Positions 20,001 through 30,094 of a stretch of DNA of 64,000 nt are shown in pieces; positions within the stretch are counted from its first letter, which is position 1; each line of letters starts with the position of its first letter. The translations under genes and the position numbers were made by a program. The DNA is from Schizochytrium sp. CCTCC M209059 (taxonomy: Eukaryota > Sar > Bigyra > Thraustochytrida > Thraustochytriidae), in NCBI GenBank assembly GCA_000818945.1, contig KN805401.1, positions 174,012 to 238,011 on the forward strand, written 5' to 3'. The notes under the pieces were generated by a model. That model was given only the letters and a program-made list of their open reading frames with translations, had not been told where the DNA came from and ran no database searches.

Positions 20001-22375
20001 GCGATTGTCCGAATCACGCAATGAGTCGGGCACGGGAGTGCGTGAATTGCTTTTGTCTTCAACATGATGAACCGCTGACCGAAACTCGTGATGGCGAGAG
20101 AGGCTGTACGGAATGTTTTTGCAAAGAGCATCCAAACATCAAGCTCGTCATTAAAGATGGTGACGCCGAGAACAAAGAGCATTGCTCAAAATGCAACTGT
20201 ACCCACGGTCGCATTCGTGAAACGTGCAAAAAGTGCTGGTGTCCAAAGCACGGAGCGAAAGTCGACCTTTGGTGCGCGAGCTGCAAAAAGGCGCATCGCA
20301 TCGACGACCTGGCGTGGGCTCGAGGTTGCCGAATGCCGCATGAGTGTCTTTCCTGCTTGAAAGGCTGCCAACGTTGCCGCGACATCGGTATGCCAGAGTC
20401 AGACGTACCCTGGCGAGAGTCGTGCTTGCGTCACTGGTGTGGTAAACACGGTCGTAGTGAAATTCCACGCGAGCATTACGCGGAGAACGAGAAGTGCAGT
20501 GTCTGTCACGATCCGTGCAAGGCGTGCAAGGATGTGCCAAATAGCTTGCTTCCGGCTCGGCAAGAGTGCAGCATACATTGGTGTACGGAGCATGGACGTT
20601 CTATGTGTGTCATTTGTAGCGGAGAGGAGCTTGTTTGTCCCTATTGTACGGATGACACCGGAGTGTATAAAACGCGAAAGGAGTGCAACGAAGAATGCAA
20701 CGATCACTGGTGCCACGACGAACAGCATCGCGACTCTTATCATGACGAATTAAAGGATGGCGACATCGAGTCGCGTGGAGATCACATGATCGTGGATGCT
20801 GAGGGCTTTGTGGATCTTACCCAATTCTCTGGCCGATGTCCGGTTTGCACAGATCCGTGCAGAGAGTGCTTTTACGGGAAGAAGCGAGTGAGGACCTCTT
20901 GCAACGATCACTTTTGCGTTGACGTTCACAAGAACCCAAAAGTTCTACTAGGGGGTGAATGGAGATGCGAGCGTTGTGATGATCCGTGCCTAAGATGCCA
21001 AGAACGCGGGAAGGTTCCGCCCTTGCGGACCCAATGCGAAGCTCACTTCTGCCAAGTGCATAAGCGAACTGTCGAGTGGGACTCTAGTGACCGAAAGTGT
21101 ATTGTGTGCACTTACCCGTGCTGTCACGAGAACCAAGCTCGCATCGAGTGTGAGCAGTGCTACTGCGAAAAGCACGAATCCTTTCTCTGCGAATTTCTCG
21201 ATAACTGCGCAGGCGGATTTTGCCCTGACTGCAATTGTGTGTATTGCAAGGCGCCTCTGGACAGAGGAAATTCAAAGGTCCGTGACGCTGATCGTTTCGA
21301 CACTGATCGCTGTAAAAATTGTGAAGGCTTTTGTCACCATGTCAAAGATCCTCGAGCCTGCACGTTTTGCTGGTGCTTCTTCCACAATAAGGCCCGCCTC
21401 ATCAAGAAAGCGGACGAAGATCTCATTGATGGTCACTACAGACCGTGTCCCGACTGTAAACCGTGCGAGCATGCGGTCTACTGCCGCGAGGCTTGCGACG
21501 AATGTTTCTGCCAGAGGCACGAGATCTACAAGATTGCGCGCTACCCAACCGATTCATCCCCCACTAAACCTGATGCGTCTCAAAAACGATTCTGCCCTTC
21601 TTGTGGCGAGATTCCTGGACCGCTCACCAGAAAACGGTTTTGCAAGTTCACTGCCAAACTCTTCAACTGCCGGCAAATGGTCAAGGGTTCAGCGAAGCGC
21701 TATACATGGATTGACATCTTGGACCATGTGACAGCGGACCGTCAAAGTCCCTCTACTTCGATCTGGACTCAGGCAGGCGTCCGGAAAGATCAGAATTTTG
21801 AGGAAATTTTCGAAGCTATTAGAGCCGCGCAACAGGAGATCGAAAGCTTTGTCGATACTCCACCAGGTGTCCAAGCATCCCGCATGTGGCTTGTCTATAA
21901 TCCTGGGAGCCCAGATATGCGCCTAGATCAGGGCGAAGCAAGGCGTACTGAGCGACACGAAGAAGGAGGAGGTAATGAAGAAATGCGCAAGCTTCAAGTT
22001 CAAGAGCTCTTCCACGCCTATGGGAGCCAATGGGTCAAGAGCGGGGAGGATTTCATTCGGCATGATCCGGCAGCGGACATTCTCTTTGCTAGTGACTATC
22101 GTGAGATAGCGTCTTACGGGTGCGCTGAGTCTAAAGAACCACGATTCGATTACAGAACGGTCTTTTCTTCCGAAGTGCTAAGGAAAAGGCTCTCCGAAAT
22201 GGAATTTGAGAGACTGCAGGAGACCATTGACTCTGGTCCGCGCACATTCTTTGAGAGAACGGGCGTCAAAATTCAAGAGGAAGAGAACGGGTACGATGCC
22301 GAGGGCAGAGAAGAAGATCTTTATCTGCGGCTCATTGAGCGCAGAAACGAGGAGAACCGAGAACGACACGTCTGA
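17069..22375 (+). CDS. Giant multi-pass protein with Cys/His cluster array, type 2 copy A
   Basis: A 1,768-residue paralogue of the other three giant proteins. Membrane segments are estimated at 40-65, 160-180, 478-501, 616-631, 679-700, 769-790 and 818-852. Loops 1 and 2 carry the same cysteine signature as type 1 (LLWQGSC and IAFGGAC). Coiled-coil sequence lies between the first two hairpins. Residues ~712-762 form a Thr/Pro-rich linker of the APTxxPT kind, typical of stramenopile extracellular stalks, just before a membrane segment. Residues ~886-1534 hold about 16 Cys/His clusters (CQDHYCKKH, CDVCFCITH, CKKCWCPKH, CLRHWCGKH and others), colinear with type 1. The tail has PLTRKRFCKF and RHDPAAD motifs and ends in a charged helix. 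I start at ATG 17069, since the frame upstream begins at GTG. It is convergent with type 1 copy B, 200 bases away. Confidence 0.82.
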   Translation: MEAPEEAASLRLLSHDGAASDENKEKKEKPRRYCSPVWGGLWCLPILVLGLLGPVSWLLAIYFSIDITLASSLAEQPLESASLGCNTLAEEAQRLGVTNLLWQGSCNNFDGISDILDKSAYVDLITLLTILIARQQNVETLVDSTFAQDTGCYDRTSKKMYYVLSVVIFLLAMVLPRSFGSNSHSGKEAKMYRPIKEIATRFAFDRRLNNPSKDPEMHKGPNVWETILTRAKFWDSANRPENLAVLDSWDHKWRYIRDKMKPARSLALGGQKFANPNLQALLELTENEEAGIKQAAEDSSRHSESNSPKRSLESSVIPEAEKRVREAEDLMNEKMANVEGAFDKHKMSVSHSFGRAASQLRAESELAAAIEVARDAAQALTEAEDHLNQLRANQRESANCAKRNGGRGPHEDPSMTVMEAMIEKASDNDHQWTFCRWISGKTDRDGRADGKEADEDQKYLRRSAERYVKNRIDRWAKWSLISWIICWLAMSAHLVFLIFIPAKNDFGRSERLLSDTPDTNHACVRLSTILERNPIAFGGACMDTRSLGEVLGVLETTVNIQNELSKVDSVLSTFVFSGNAWSRFRQQSRVCTPQPQKGKGFVKGVLGPNVLRAFSLPTIVFPSYFTFAYAPVTQRYMIPRLVYDSLGKGIEHLISWYRFGISQGSKVLPIVKALGAWGNAGLFILGAVGVTVIALSVEYLPTLLGDLEAIPPGTLTAAPTLSTFAPTNSPTQAPTPFPVLSPVFVPTMQPTVSPSTSPVASEDMHLTKEVIGIIAGAIVGSIVLFCLVFACRKSGLGDAGSSHLLKTKKRVANGLPELVYLVVAAPFLLVVGIGALPFVLLGLGGYIGYYGAKGLWSGGESLWRRAKVVGAFFWTQFIRPRLPDPCELCDLEFNRYRRWYKCQDHYCKKHRYRHGTSQTPLCPKCDDETVELCDCTKKLNRPPLRECDVCFCITHEVRKTEFSSRAICGEPHKVCRFCDCPNHAMSRARECVNCFCLQHDEPLTETRDGERGCTECFCKEHPNIKLVIKDGDAENKEHCSKCNCTHGRIRETCKKCWCPKHGAKVDLWCASCKKAHRIDDLAWARGCRMPHECLSCLKGCQRCRDIGMPESDVPWRESCLRHWCGKHGRSEIPREHYAENEKCSVCHDPCKACKDVPNSLLPARQECSIHWCTEHGRSMCVICSGEELVCPYCTDDTGVYKTRKECNEECNDHWCHDEQHRDSYHDELKDGDIESRGDHMIVDAEGFVDLTQFSGRCPVCTDPCRECFYGKKRVRTSCNDHFCVDVHKNPKVLLGGEWRCERCDDPCLRCQERGKVPPLRTQCEAHFCQVHKRTVEWDSSDRKCIVCTYPCCHENQARIECEQCYCEKHESFLCEFLDNCAGGFCPDCNCVYCKAPLDRGNSKVRDADRFDTDRCKNCEGFCHHVKDPRACTFCWCFFHNKARLIKKADEDLIDGHYRPCPDCKPCEHAVYCREACDECFCQRHEIYKIARYPTDSSPTKPDASQKRFCPSCGEIPGPLTRKRFCKFTAKLFNCRQMVKGSAKRYTWIDILDHVTADRQSPSTSIWTQAGVRKDQNFEEIFEAIRAAQQEIESFVDTPPGVQASRMWLVYNPGSPDMRLDQGEARRTERHEEGGGNEEMRKLQVQELFHAYGSQWVKSGEDFIRHDPAADILFASDYREIASYGCAESKEPRFDYRTVFSSEVLRKRLSEMEFERLQETIDSGPRTFFERTGVKIQEEENGYDAEGREEDLYLRLIERRNEENRERHV

Positions 22376-22575
22376 GGACAATACAACGAGGCTTGCAAAA
22401 AGGTCGAGGCAACTTGCGTCACCTTTACGGACATTGGAGACGGCGGCAACCGATTGCACGTCAAGGCCCAGATTGACGAGGTGGGCGGGCGGGGAAGTCA
22501 TACCGAAAGATTTAAAAAAAAATCCAAAGAAACATACTTTTTCATCATCTTATTCGAACTAGGTCCGCAAAAGCG
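22376..22575. other. Short convergent intergenic region
   Basis: Two hundred bases between the stop codons of type 2 copy A and type 1 copy B. It holds an A-run near 22510-22522 and presumably both 3'-end signals. Nothing else is visible. Confidence 0.5.
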
Positions 22576-25500
22576 TCAATTCTCGCCGCTCCAGTACTCG
22601 CGGTCATCGTCTTCCTCCTCATCGTCCGAATTCTCACCATCGCCTCGAAGCGTTCTGCCAGAAATACTTCGTAATACCGCCGCCCATGTTCGCCGTCGAC
22701 GCCCCTCAGAAGGCCTGCCAATGCTGCCTGAAGTCGAGCGCGTTGTGCGCAGTCGCTCGCTTTTCCATAGAACGAGGCTACGTCCTTGAACAGCCCTCGA
22801 GCTAAGCTGACGTTGTCCTGAAGCAAATGTTCCTCTTGAAGACAGCTGTGTATCGCGTCGCAGAGGCCTCAACGCAGGAGGAACGTAGGGCGTCAAGCCC
22901 ATTCCCAAGAAACGCTCAGCATCGGCATGTGCTTTTGCGTCTTGCTCATTTACCTCCCGAATGAGCGTATACGATTTTGGGTCTGCATCTTCGCTCTTCC
23001 GGTTTCTGCTAATTTCCACTAGGTACTCTCTCAGGTCTTGTTCTGCCTTTCGTACTTCATCCGTAAATAGCTCTACTGTAGTGCTTTGCGGAGCGCTCAT
23101 TGCCTGCTGCGCTGGATCTTGCACAAGAAAGCCTAACTGGTTCTCTTCAGAGAAATATGTTACGCTTCGAGGAAAGCGCGTGGCCTCCACTGAGTCTTTG
23201 AGGTCCACCGCAATGGCTGCTAGTTGCTTGATATCGTCCTTCGTTAGGACGTCTGTCATGGGATCATGTGCGTACCACGAATCACTTGCTTTCCATTTGT
23301 CGTCGCCATTTGAGCCATCTGGCCACCATCTTCGGTCACTAGACGCATCCCACAACGAGTCTGCACGGAAAATGTCGTCAAGCTTTCTTCCCTCAAGGAA
23401 GAGGCTGCCTGCCTCGACAGCACCATACCTGTAGGTCGAAAGCGAGGGAGAATCGTCGCTCCCTGCCGAGAACCATGGGTGCCAACGATTTGTGTCACGA
23501 CCTGGCCCGTTCGAGCCCCCTTGGTCATCACTTCTTCGCGAATTATCGCTGCTTGTATCCTTCTCCTCCTCTTCAAATTGTATCAGCTTTGCTCGCTCTC
23601 CGGTTCCAAGGTTAACGACTTCGAACTGCTCCTCAAGGGCGTGAATTGCCACCCTCACCGCGAAGGCGCACTGGTCTCCCCGCCTTGAAGAATTGACTTG
23701 GCGCCCACCACTGAAAATGGAGACGGAAGCCTGTTCGCGCGTCGCGTGTCGGAAAGACACGTGCTCCTCGAGATCACGCCAAGATAGCCGTCCTAAATCT
23801 CTCTCTGGTGAGAAGGCTCCCCACTTTCCCCGAGCAGGCCAATATTCACGCATGAGAATTTCTGGGAGCTTGTTCGTGAGAGCGAGGCAATTATGGAGCT
23901 TGGCTGCGAACTTGCAAAATCGAGTCTTGGTCAGGGGTAGTGGAACCACACTGCACCGCGTGCACACACGCACCCACGGAGAGTCCGCGCTTTGGCATGC
24001 TCGGGTGAGAAGATGATCGCAATATGCTGGTGGGTGATCATCGCGCTGGTGCCGACAGTAACATTGCGAACATCTACCGATATATCCCTCATTAGCATGC
24101 TCTCCGCGCATGCTTTCTTCTTCGCCCGCGCTCCAGAAATCTTCTCCCTCGTGCTCACACGAAATGCACCTGAGACACGGAAGAACTTCGGGCTTGGCAC
24201 CGTCAAGGACCGGCTGCTTCCTCACCAAACGAGGCTGGCCATGTTTCGAGCAAAAGCATTGCTCACAGGTCTCGAGGTCCACATCGTGATCGCACCAACC
24301 TTTGCAGCGAATGCACCGTCCATGAATGGGTTTCTCATCCTTGTCGCGTCTACGTTTGCAGTAAGAACAGATGCAAAGGTCGCAGTATCCATCCGCACAT
24401 CGGTCGCTCGCACAGAGAAATCGTTTGTGTTCGACGCAGTAGCATTTCTCGCACTCCTGGGCAGGAACGGAATGGCCGCACTTGCACGGGTCAGTGCACA
24501 CAAGGCACCGACCATCATCCCGTTCCGAAGTCTCGGCTCGTCCAAGGTTCACTCGCCGCTTGTGCTTTGAGCAATAGTGGTCCTTGCACTCGTCCGCCTT
24601 TGGGGCTTTCGTAACGCCAGCACCACGATCCTCGATATCTTGCTGTAAAAGCTTCTGCTTGCATTCCGGACAGGGATCCTCGCATGCAGCGCAACGCCCA
24701 AAGCCGAGATAACCCTTCACTCTGTACCGCGCGTGCGCAGCGCAGTAGTGCGATGCACACATCGTCTTGGCTCGCTTTCTGTCCGTCGGGCACTCCTCGC
24801 ATGGGTCGGCGCAAACGGGGCATTGCCCATTCACCTCCACAAGATCGACACCGCCGTCAACTTCAACGAGACCTTCATTCGTCATCTGGTGCATTTCTGC
24901 AAAGCACCAGTGAGCCCCGTCATGTCGCGCACACTCTTGGCGAGTTAAAATGCGGCCTTCGCCCTCGTGATCGTGGTGACACGTCGGCTCACCATTGCAA
25001 ACGATGCAGCGACCGTCGTTCTCCGGGGCCTCGCGCTGGTGCTCTACGCAATAATGACCTCGACGAGGCCCTTCCGGCGGACCGTGGCACTCTGTGCGCG
25101 CGTGCAGTTTCTTCTCATCAGTGTCGAGTTTGATGCAATATGGGCATGGGTCGACGCAGACTTCGCATTCGCACTTGCCGTTGCTATCGGGCCGGCCAAA
25201 GCGCTCATGTGTGGAGCACCAATGCAAGGTGCAGTCCTCTTCCCAGCACACATCTTCTTTGCGGACTCCGTCCGCGCGACAAGCATTGCAGCCAAACGAA
25301 CAATTCATGCAGATTCGGTCAGCCTCGAGATCAGCCATATTGAGCTCCTCGTTCTTGCACTCTGGCTTGTGACTTCCAAGATGCGTTGAGTTGCAGTCCC
25401 GACACACGACGGAAGTGGCGCGGTCATGTATCTCACACCAGCACACTTCGCACTCGGAGCGATCCATATGGTGAGCGCAAGTGCACTCCGGACAAAGGCC

Positions 25501-28500
25501 CGTCAAGACATCGAGCTTGACGTCACGGTGATCAGGATTGCTCTGGCAAAAGCACTTGGCACAGCCGCGTTTGTCGCTACGCAGAGGCTCCCCTTTATGA
25601 CCCTCTCGCTGACAATAACAGTCCCCACAATCTAGTCGGTAGACGAGCTCGTGCTGCGGGCACGGATCAGTGCAGATGAGGCAGAGCTTCTTCCGAGCAG
25701 GATCTCCCTCATGGCCGGATGCATCATTAGTCTTACTTCGCTGGTGCTTGGCGCAGAAACAGACGCCACAGTCTTGGAGAAGCTTCTTGTTGCGGCCGGA
25801 TACATCATTAGTCTTACTTCGCTGGTGCTTGGCGCAGAAACAGACGCCACAGTCATGGAGAAGCTTCTTGTTGCGGCCACTGCACCCGCACAGCAGCTCC
25901 TTGCTCTCACAGGCTGGGCACGCGTTTCCATCATCCTTGAAGAACTTGTGGGTCTCGCAATAGTGAGTTTGACACGACTCCCAGAACCTATAGCGGTGAT
26001 GCTTTTCGGCGCAAGCCCGGCACCGGCCCGGAGATATGGAGAGCGCACATCTCCAATTGGCTCGAAGTAAGAGCACGAGTGGGACCACAACGGCCAGCAC
26101 GACTAAAATCACGAGTAGCAGTCCGAATTCACCCGACATGATCGAGGTTGCCAGTCCAACCATGCTCGGTGCGAGAACACCTGATACAAGCACGAACGGT
26201 GTCACGGAGACCGTGAAGACGGTGCAAAACACCACCAAAAAGCACAAAAGCATCACAATGAGGATGACCAACGCGATACCTTGGCGTGACCGCTTCGCTA
26301 GTGATCGCATGGCGTTAATGGATGCATGGCGATTTGCCTCCTTTACCTTTTTTAAGGGAGAAGAGGGCCATCTTGGCAAGCGATTCCTTAGAGAAACAAT
26401 GATGCTGCTGCTGCCGCTGCTGCCAGCAGAAGGTAAGGGTTGATGAGGCATGGAAGTAGTGCTGAAGCTCGCATTCTCTCCTTGCTGCGACCCATCATCG
26501 TCATCCTTATCGTCATCATCGTCATCCTTGTCGTCATCATCGTCATCCTTGTCGTTATCATCATCACCACCATCATTACCACCATCATCATCACCAACAT
26601 TGGTATCGACATTGACATCACCTTCATCAGGAAAAGACCTCTTGAAGGAGCAAAGGGCACGTTGATCTCGACAGACAGCGCTGCCATGACGAACAACAGT
26701 GCAGATCACGCTCCACAATCCAGAAATACATGTCCAAAACGCTCCCCCCAGCCAGCACAATCCTTTACACAGACGACGCATAGTTTTCCATGCGCATCCA
26801 ACGCCCATATTGTAGCCCTCTCCAATGAAAGGAAGAAATACCCATCTCACGGCTCTGCGCGAGAAGATATAATAGCCAAACCAAGACACCATGGCGACAG
26901 CGATAGCTATCGTCTTGACAGCAGCCCAGGTCTTGCGGTACGGATGCGCTGCGCAAAGGTGTATCTGGGCGTATGCCCTTGTGAAACTATTGTCTGGTGT
27001 GTCGTCAATCAGCATAACGGATTCGCGCATTGTGTAGAAGGGCCCGTGCGCAAAGTCTGCCTCCTCGACCTCGACGAGCAACTCGTAAAGCGTGTTGTAG
27101 TCGATGCAACGGCCCGCAAATGAAATGTGGCTGGGAAGTAAATCCGACAGACGAGTACAATTTTCATTTCGTGTCATCCCTGTCCATTTGGACATAGTTG
27201 TCAGCCCCAACACATACAGGGACACGAGCCAGATGCAGACCGCGAGAGCAGAAAGCGCAGAAAACCAAAATATGTACGCGGAGACGGCCCATTTTGTGAG
27301 AACCTCATGCACATAATTCGACAGCAACTCCTTCGAATCATACTTTCGGAGCAGCGGATACGCCTCCTTCACATCTTTCGCCTCCTTTTCAGCGCCGTCG
27401 TTCTGCGCATCATTCTGCTCGCCTTTCTGCTCATTAGGTGCGTCCAGTTTGTTTAATAAGCGGTCCACGCAACCCTTGAAGCTGCACCGCTTGGGTCGCG
27501 AACAAGCGCATAAGGCGCGACAACAAGGGCTGCGGGACCTTGCACTACATTTGGAACAGGCCGATCCACATCGTAAGAGACGCCAAAACCAGTTCGTGAC
27601 GCCCCTGCAGCTGAATCGCGGAAACCAAATGCATCGTTTGAGCCGCAAGAATGGACCTGACCCTGTGTCCGACGCGTCTGGCTGACCACGTGGCCGTCGC
27701 GATGGCCGTCGCCAATACAATTCCCGCTTGTTCACAATGGTAAAAGCAAAAAACACCATTTCGACCGCATAATATGCGGCTCTCTGGACTTGCTTTTCCC
27801 CAGTGACTTTCTGCAACTTTTGTTCAATCCTTCTCCGACGTTCCATGAGTTTCTTTTGCTCGTCTTTGAGTTTCTTTTGCTCGTCTTTGAGATTTTCCAT
27901 TTTTTCAAAGAGTTTGTCCATCGGCACTTGCGCATCATGCAAACTATCCTCGTCCACGTCACCATCTCGGTCCAGTCCCTCCGTCACCTTGTCGATTGCA
28001 GAGAGCAAGCTTTCGCTCTGATCTGCAAATTGCTTAGTTGCCTCCTGAAGGTCCACATTAACTCGCTGAAGATTTTTTTCAATAGCCTCCAGATCCCGCT
28101 TCAGGGCAACGAATGTTGCCGGACCTAATGGGAACACTTTTGGCGTGCCTGGACTTGCGTCATCATCACCAAAGTGCGCGTTACGTAGATCTTTGAAAGC
28201 ATTTGTCGTATATGTGAGTCCAAATACCGTGTCTTTCAGAAAGACGTACGGCTTTGTTGCAAATTTCATGATCCAGTGATTTTCCCCGCGACATCGCTCG
28301 ACAGCGTCGATCTCGCTCAAGCTCGAAAAGTACTTTTCGAAGTCATCGGCACTGAGATCAGCAAAGTCGCGCATGGTGAGAAAAACCATGGCAACATTCA
28401 GGATGGGGCGGTAAAGCTGAGCTTCCTTCTCTTCGTGCAAACTTTCGCCAAGCCACGATAGCGCAATAAAAACGATAAGACCAAGACCAATGGCACTGAA

Positions 28501-29577
28501 CATAAAGATGCGCGTTCCGAGGTCATAGCAGCTTGCCACCTCGTAGAGACTCCCGTCGCGCCAGCTGTCCCAGGACGAGAGGGTATCGGGTATCCTCGGG
28601 TCGAAGATTTGCGAGACAAAGGTCCGAGCTGTAATTTTGTCTGCGTTTTTCAGCAGATTTTCCAATCGTGAGAGATCGGTGCACTCCCCGAGCCAAAGAA
28701 ACCTGTTTTGACCACTGGTCATGGCGATCTGTTCAAGACCTTGTGAGCACTCAGTCGGTGGTGCGACCGCCCCATCGCAGTCAAAAGCTGGCCAGATCCA
28801 GACAAATGCCCACCAGAACAAATAGGCGAGGCAGATGATGAGCACAAGCCCAAAGAGCGCCCAATAGAACAATGATGTCCAGCATGAGCCTGCAAACTGG
28901 GGCCGGTTCGTGAAGCCTCTCGATTCTTCCTTTTCTTCTAATTCCTTAAGATCCTCTTCGTCGCTGACAATCTCGTCGTCATCGCCGTCTTCGTCTCCAG
29001 TCCAGCGGTCGTTGTCAAAATCATCTCCATCCGCGGCGACATCTCCCTCGTGATAGTCTTTACCTTTTCCCGCGTCGTTTTTCTTGTTCCTGCTGGACTT
29101 CCGATGAATAAGATTTTTCCATTTTTTCAACGATGGAGCTCGGATGGAGCCCAGAAAACTGCCAGCGCTCTTGCTCTTTGCGTGCACACTGAACCCCTCG
29201 GGCGCAATAGCATCTCCGACCTCTCCTCCTCGTTGTTCCGCAAAGTGGTCGCCGTCTGGGTCCTCGTCGCAATGCTGTCGATCATCCCCACTGTCACCGT
29301 CATCGCCGAGATCGCCTCCCTCGATCGTCTCTTTCGACGGGACCGCTGCGCTGACCTGCTGTTCCTCGTGTTCCTCGCGGTCGTGGACCGGAAGATCATC
29401 CTCAGCCTCTTCAACTTCGGTGTCATTGCGCTCGTCGTCTCCAATCTCTTGCACGGCAAAGTTGCCGTTCGTCTCGCTGTTCTCGCGATCATCATCTTGC
29501 CCCTCGAGGCCGGCAGCGAGCGCCTCGTTTTTGGAGCCCTTGGCGAGCGGCTTGCCCTTGCGGGTTGGCCACCGCAT
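22576..29577 (-). CDS. Giant multi-pass protein with Cys/His cluster array, type 1 copy B
   Basis: A 2,333-residue close paralogue of the gene at 9131-15445. The acidic N-terminal ~230 residues are rich in Asp, Glu and Asn. Membrane segments are estimated at 232-265, 357-377, 760-790, 880-912 and two at 1097-1170. The paired loops carry FLWLGEC and ISFAGRC with the same flanking Cys and Leu residues as copy A. A coiled coil lies between segments 2 and 3 and contains an exact KDEQKKL doublet. An Asp-Lys repeat precedes segments 5-6. Residues ~1176-1896 are the Cys/His array, including one recently duplicated 27-residue unit. The tail has PLTKTRFCKF and AHDPMTD. It extends about 95 residues beyond copy A with a basic Arg/Ser-rich then acidic end. 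I start at ATG 29577, since the frame's own start at 29583 is GTG. Confidence 0.82.
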   Translation of the reverse strand: MRWPTRKGKPLAKGSKNEALAAGLEGQDDDRENSETNGNFAVQEIGDDERNDTEVEEAEDDLPVHDREEHEEQQVSAAVPSKETIEGGDLGDDGDSGDDRQHCDEDPDGDHFAEQRGGEVGDAIAPEGFSVHAKSKSAGSFLGSIRAPSLKKWKNLIHRKSSRNKKNDAGKGKDYHEGDVAADGDDFDNDRWTGDEDGDDDEIVSDEEDLKELEEKEESRGFTNRPQFAGSCWTSLFYWALFGLVLIICLAYLFWWAFVWIWPAFDCDGAVAPPTECSQGLEQIAMTSGQNRFLWLGECTDLSRLENLLKNADKITARTFVSQIFDPRIPDTLSSWDSWRDGSLYEVASCYDLGTRIFMFSAIGLGLIVFIALSWLGESLHEEKEAQLYRPILNVAMVFLTMRDFADLSADDFEKYFSSLSEIDAVERCRGENHWIMKFATKPYVFLKDTVFGLTYTTNAFKDLRNAHFGDDDASPGTPKVFPLGPATFVALKRDLEAIEKNLQRVNVDLQEATKQFADQSESLLSAIDKVTEGLDRDGDVDEDSLHDAQVPMDKLFEKMENLKDEQKKLKDEQKKLMERRRRIEQKLQKVTGEKQVQRAAYYAVEMVFFAFTIVNKRELYWRRPSRRPRGQPDASDTGSGPFLRLKRCIWFPRFSCRGVTNWFWRLLRCGSACSKCSARSRSPCCRALCACSRPKRCSFKGCVDRLLNKLDAPNEQKGEQNDAQNDGAEKEAKDVKEAYPLLRKYDSKELLSNYVHEVLTKWAVSAYIFWFSALSALAVCIWLVSLYVLGLTTMSKWTGMTRNENCTRLSDLLPSHISFAGRCIDYNTLYELLVEVEEADFAHGPFYTMRESVMLIDDTPDNSFTRAYAQIHLCAAHPYRKTWAAVKTIAIAVAMVSWFGYYIFSRRAVRWVFLPFIGEGYNMGVGCAWKTMRRLCKGLCWLGGAFWTCISGLWSVICTVVRHGSAVCRDQRALCSFKRSFPDEGDVNVDTNVGDDDGGNDGGDDDNDKDDDDDDKDDDDDDKDDDDGSQQGENASFSTTSMPHQPLPSAGSSGSSSIIVSLRNRLPRWPSSPLKKVKEANRHASINAMRSLAKRSRQGIALVILIVMLLCFLVVFCTVFTVSVTPFVLVSGVLAPSMVGLATSIMSGEFGLLLVILVVLAVVVPLVLLLRANWRCALSISPGRCRACAEKHHRYRFWESCQTHYCETHKFFKDDGNACPACESKELLCGCSGRNKKLLHDCGVCFCAKHQRSKTNDVSGRNKKLLQDCGVCFCAKHQRSKTNDASGHEGDPARKKLCLICTDPCPQHELVYRLDCGDCYCQREGHKGEPLRSDKRGCAKCFCQSNPDHRDVKLDVLTGLCPECTCAHHMDRSECEVCWCEIHDRATSVVCRDCNSTHLGSHKPECKNEELNMADLEADRICMNCSFGCNACRADGVRKEDVCWEEDCTLHWCSTHERFGRPDSNGKCECEVCVDPCPYCIKLDTDEKKLHARTECHGPPEGPRRGHYCVEHQREAPENDGRCIVCNGEPTCHHDHEGEGRILTRQECARHDGAHWCFAEMHQMTNEGLVEVDGGVDLVEVNGQCPVCADPCEECPTDRKRAKTMCASHYCAAHARYRVKGYLGFGRCAACEDPCPECKQKLLQQDIEDRGAGVTKAPKADECKDHYCSKHKRRVNLGRAETSERDDGRCLVCTDPCKCGHSVPAQECEKCYCVEHKRFLCASDRCADGYCDLCICSYCKRRRDKDEKPIHGRCIRCKGWCDHDVDLETCEQCFCSKHGQPRLVRKQPVLDGAKPEVLPCLRCISCEHEGEDFWSAGEEESMRGEHANEGYIGRCSQCYCRHQRDDHPPAYCDHLLTRACQSADSPWVRVCTRCSVVPLPLTKTRFCKFAAKLHNCLALTNKLPEILMREYWPARGKWGAFSPERDLGRLSWRDLEEHVSFRHATREQASVSIFSGGRQVNSSRRGDQCAFAVRVAIHALEEQFEVVNLGTGERAKLIQFEEEEKDTSSDNSRRSDDQGGSNGPGRDTNRWHPWFSAGSDDSPSLSTYRYGAVEAGSLFLEGRKLDDIFRADSLWDASSDRRWWPDGSNGDDKWKASDSWYAHDPMTDVLTKDDIKQLAAIAVDLKDSVEATRFPRSVTYFSEENQLGFLVQDPAQQAMSAPQSTTVELFTDEVRKAEQDLREYLVEISRNRKSEDADPKSYTLIREVNEQDAKAHADAERFLGMGLTPYVPPALRPLRRDTQLSSRGTFASGQRQLSSRAVQGRSLVLWKSERLRTTRSTSGSIGRPSEGRRRRTWAAVLRSISGRTLRGDGENSDDEEEDDDREYWSGEN
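25722..25883. repeat. 81-base in-frame tandem duplication in the Cys/His array
   Basis: Two adjacent 81-base units differ at only a few positions. Each encodes 27 residues (SGRNKKLLxDCGVCFCAKHQ followed by RSKTNDx). The other three paralogues have a single equivalent unit, so this is a recent gain of one Cys/His cluster in type 1 copy B. Confidence 0.92.
26504..26570. repeat. 21-base tandem repeat encoding Asp-Lys blocks
   Basis: About three tandem 21-base units rich in GTCATC/GTCATCCTTGTC encode repeated D6K-type blocks on the minus strand in type 1 copy B, in the segment before membrane segments 5-6. Confidence 0.85.
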
Positions 29578-30094
29578 CTTCACGTTTTTGCTGCCGCTGC
29601 GACCCTATCTCCGTTGCGTCAGGGTCACGCAGAGTCGGAGTCCGCAGCCGCTGCCGAGTCCGAGTCCTGCGCAGGAATCGAAAGTCGATTGCTGCTCCTG
29701 GCAGCAGCAGCAGCAATCAACCTAGTGTCAACGCCAGTGAAAGTTTGGTCTCGTGCACGCGCTGCACGCGCTGCAGCTGCGCGTGCAGCCTGGAAGGAAG
29801 AAAGACCGCAATCCTCAGTCACTAGCCACGTCCTCAGTTTGCATATTTTCCTCCGCTTTCCTCCTTTGCTTCGCTCTGGTTTGCCTGCGCGTTGCCTCGC
29901 CTGCCGCCCAGAGGAAGAGGAGAAGCTCCTGGCCAAACGGAACACCAGCAGCCCGACTCGGAGCGGCAGACTCTGCGTCAGCGTCTCGCGGGAGCTAGCG
30001 TGCTTGCAAGCTGGGCGCGCTTGACCGAAACCAGCCCGAAACTCGTCGCCGAGGTCTCGCGAGACGAATCCACTTATTGACGCGACGCGACGCA

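Noticed and set aside
29050..30024. 324-codon plus-strand frame opposite the start of type 1 copy B
   Set aside because: It overlaps the conserved type 1 coding sequence and its product is compositionally a mirror of the acidic N-terminus, with no domain. It is a shadow frame in GC-rich DNA.
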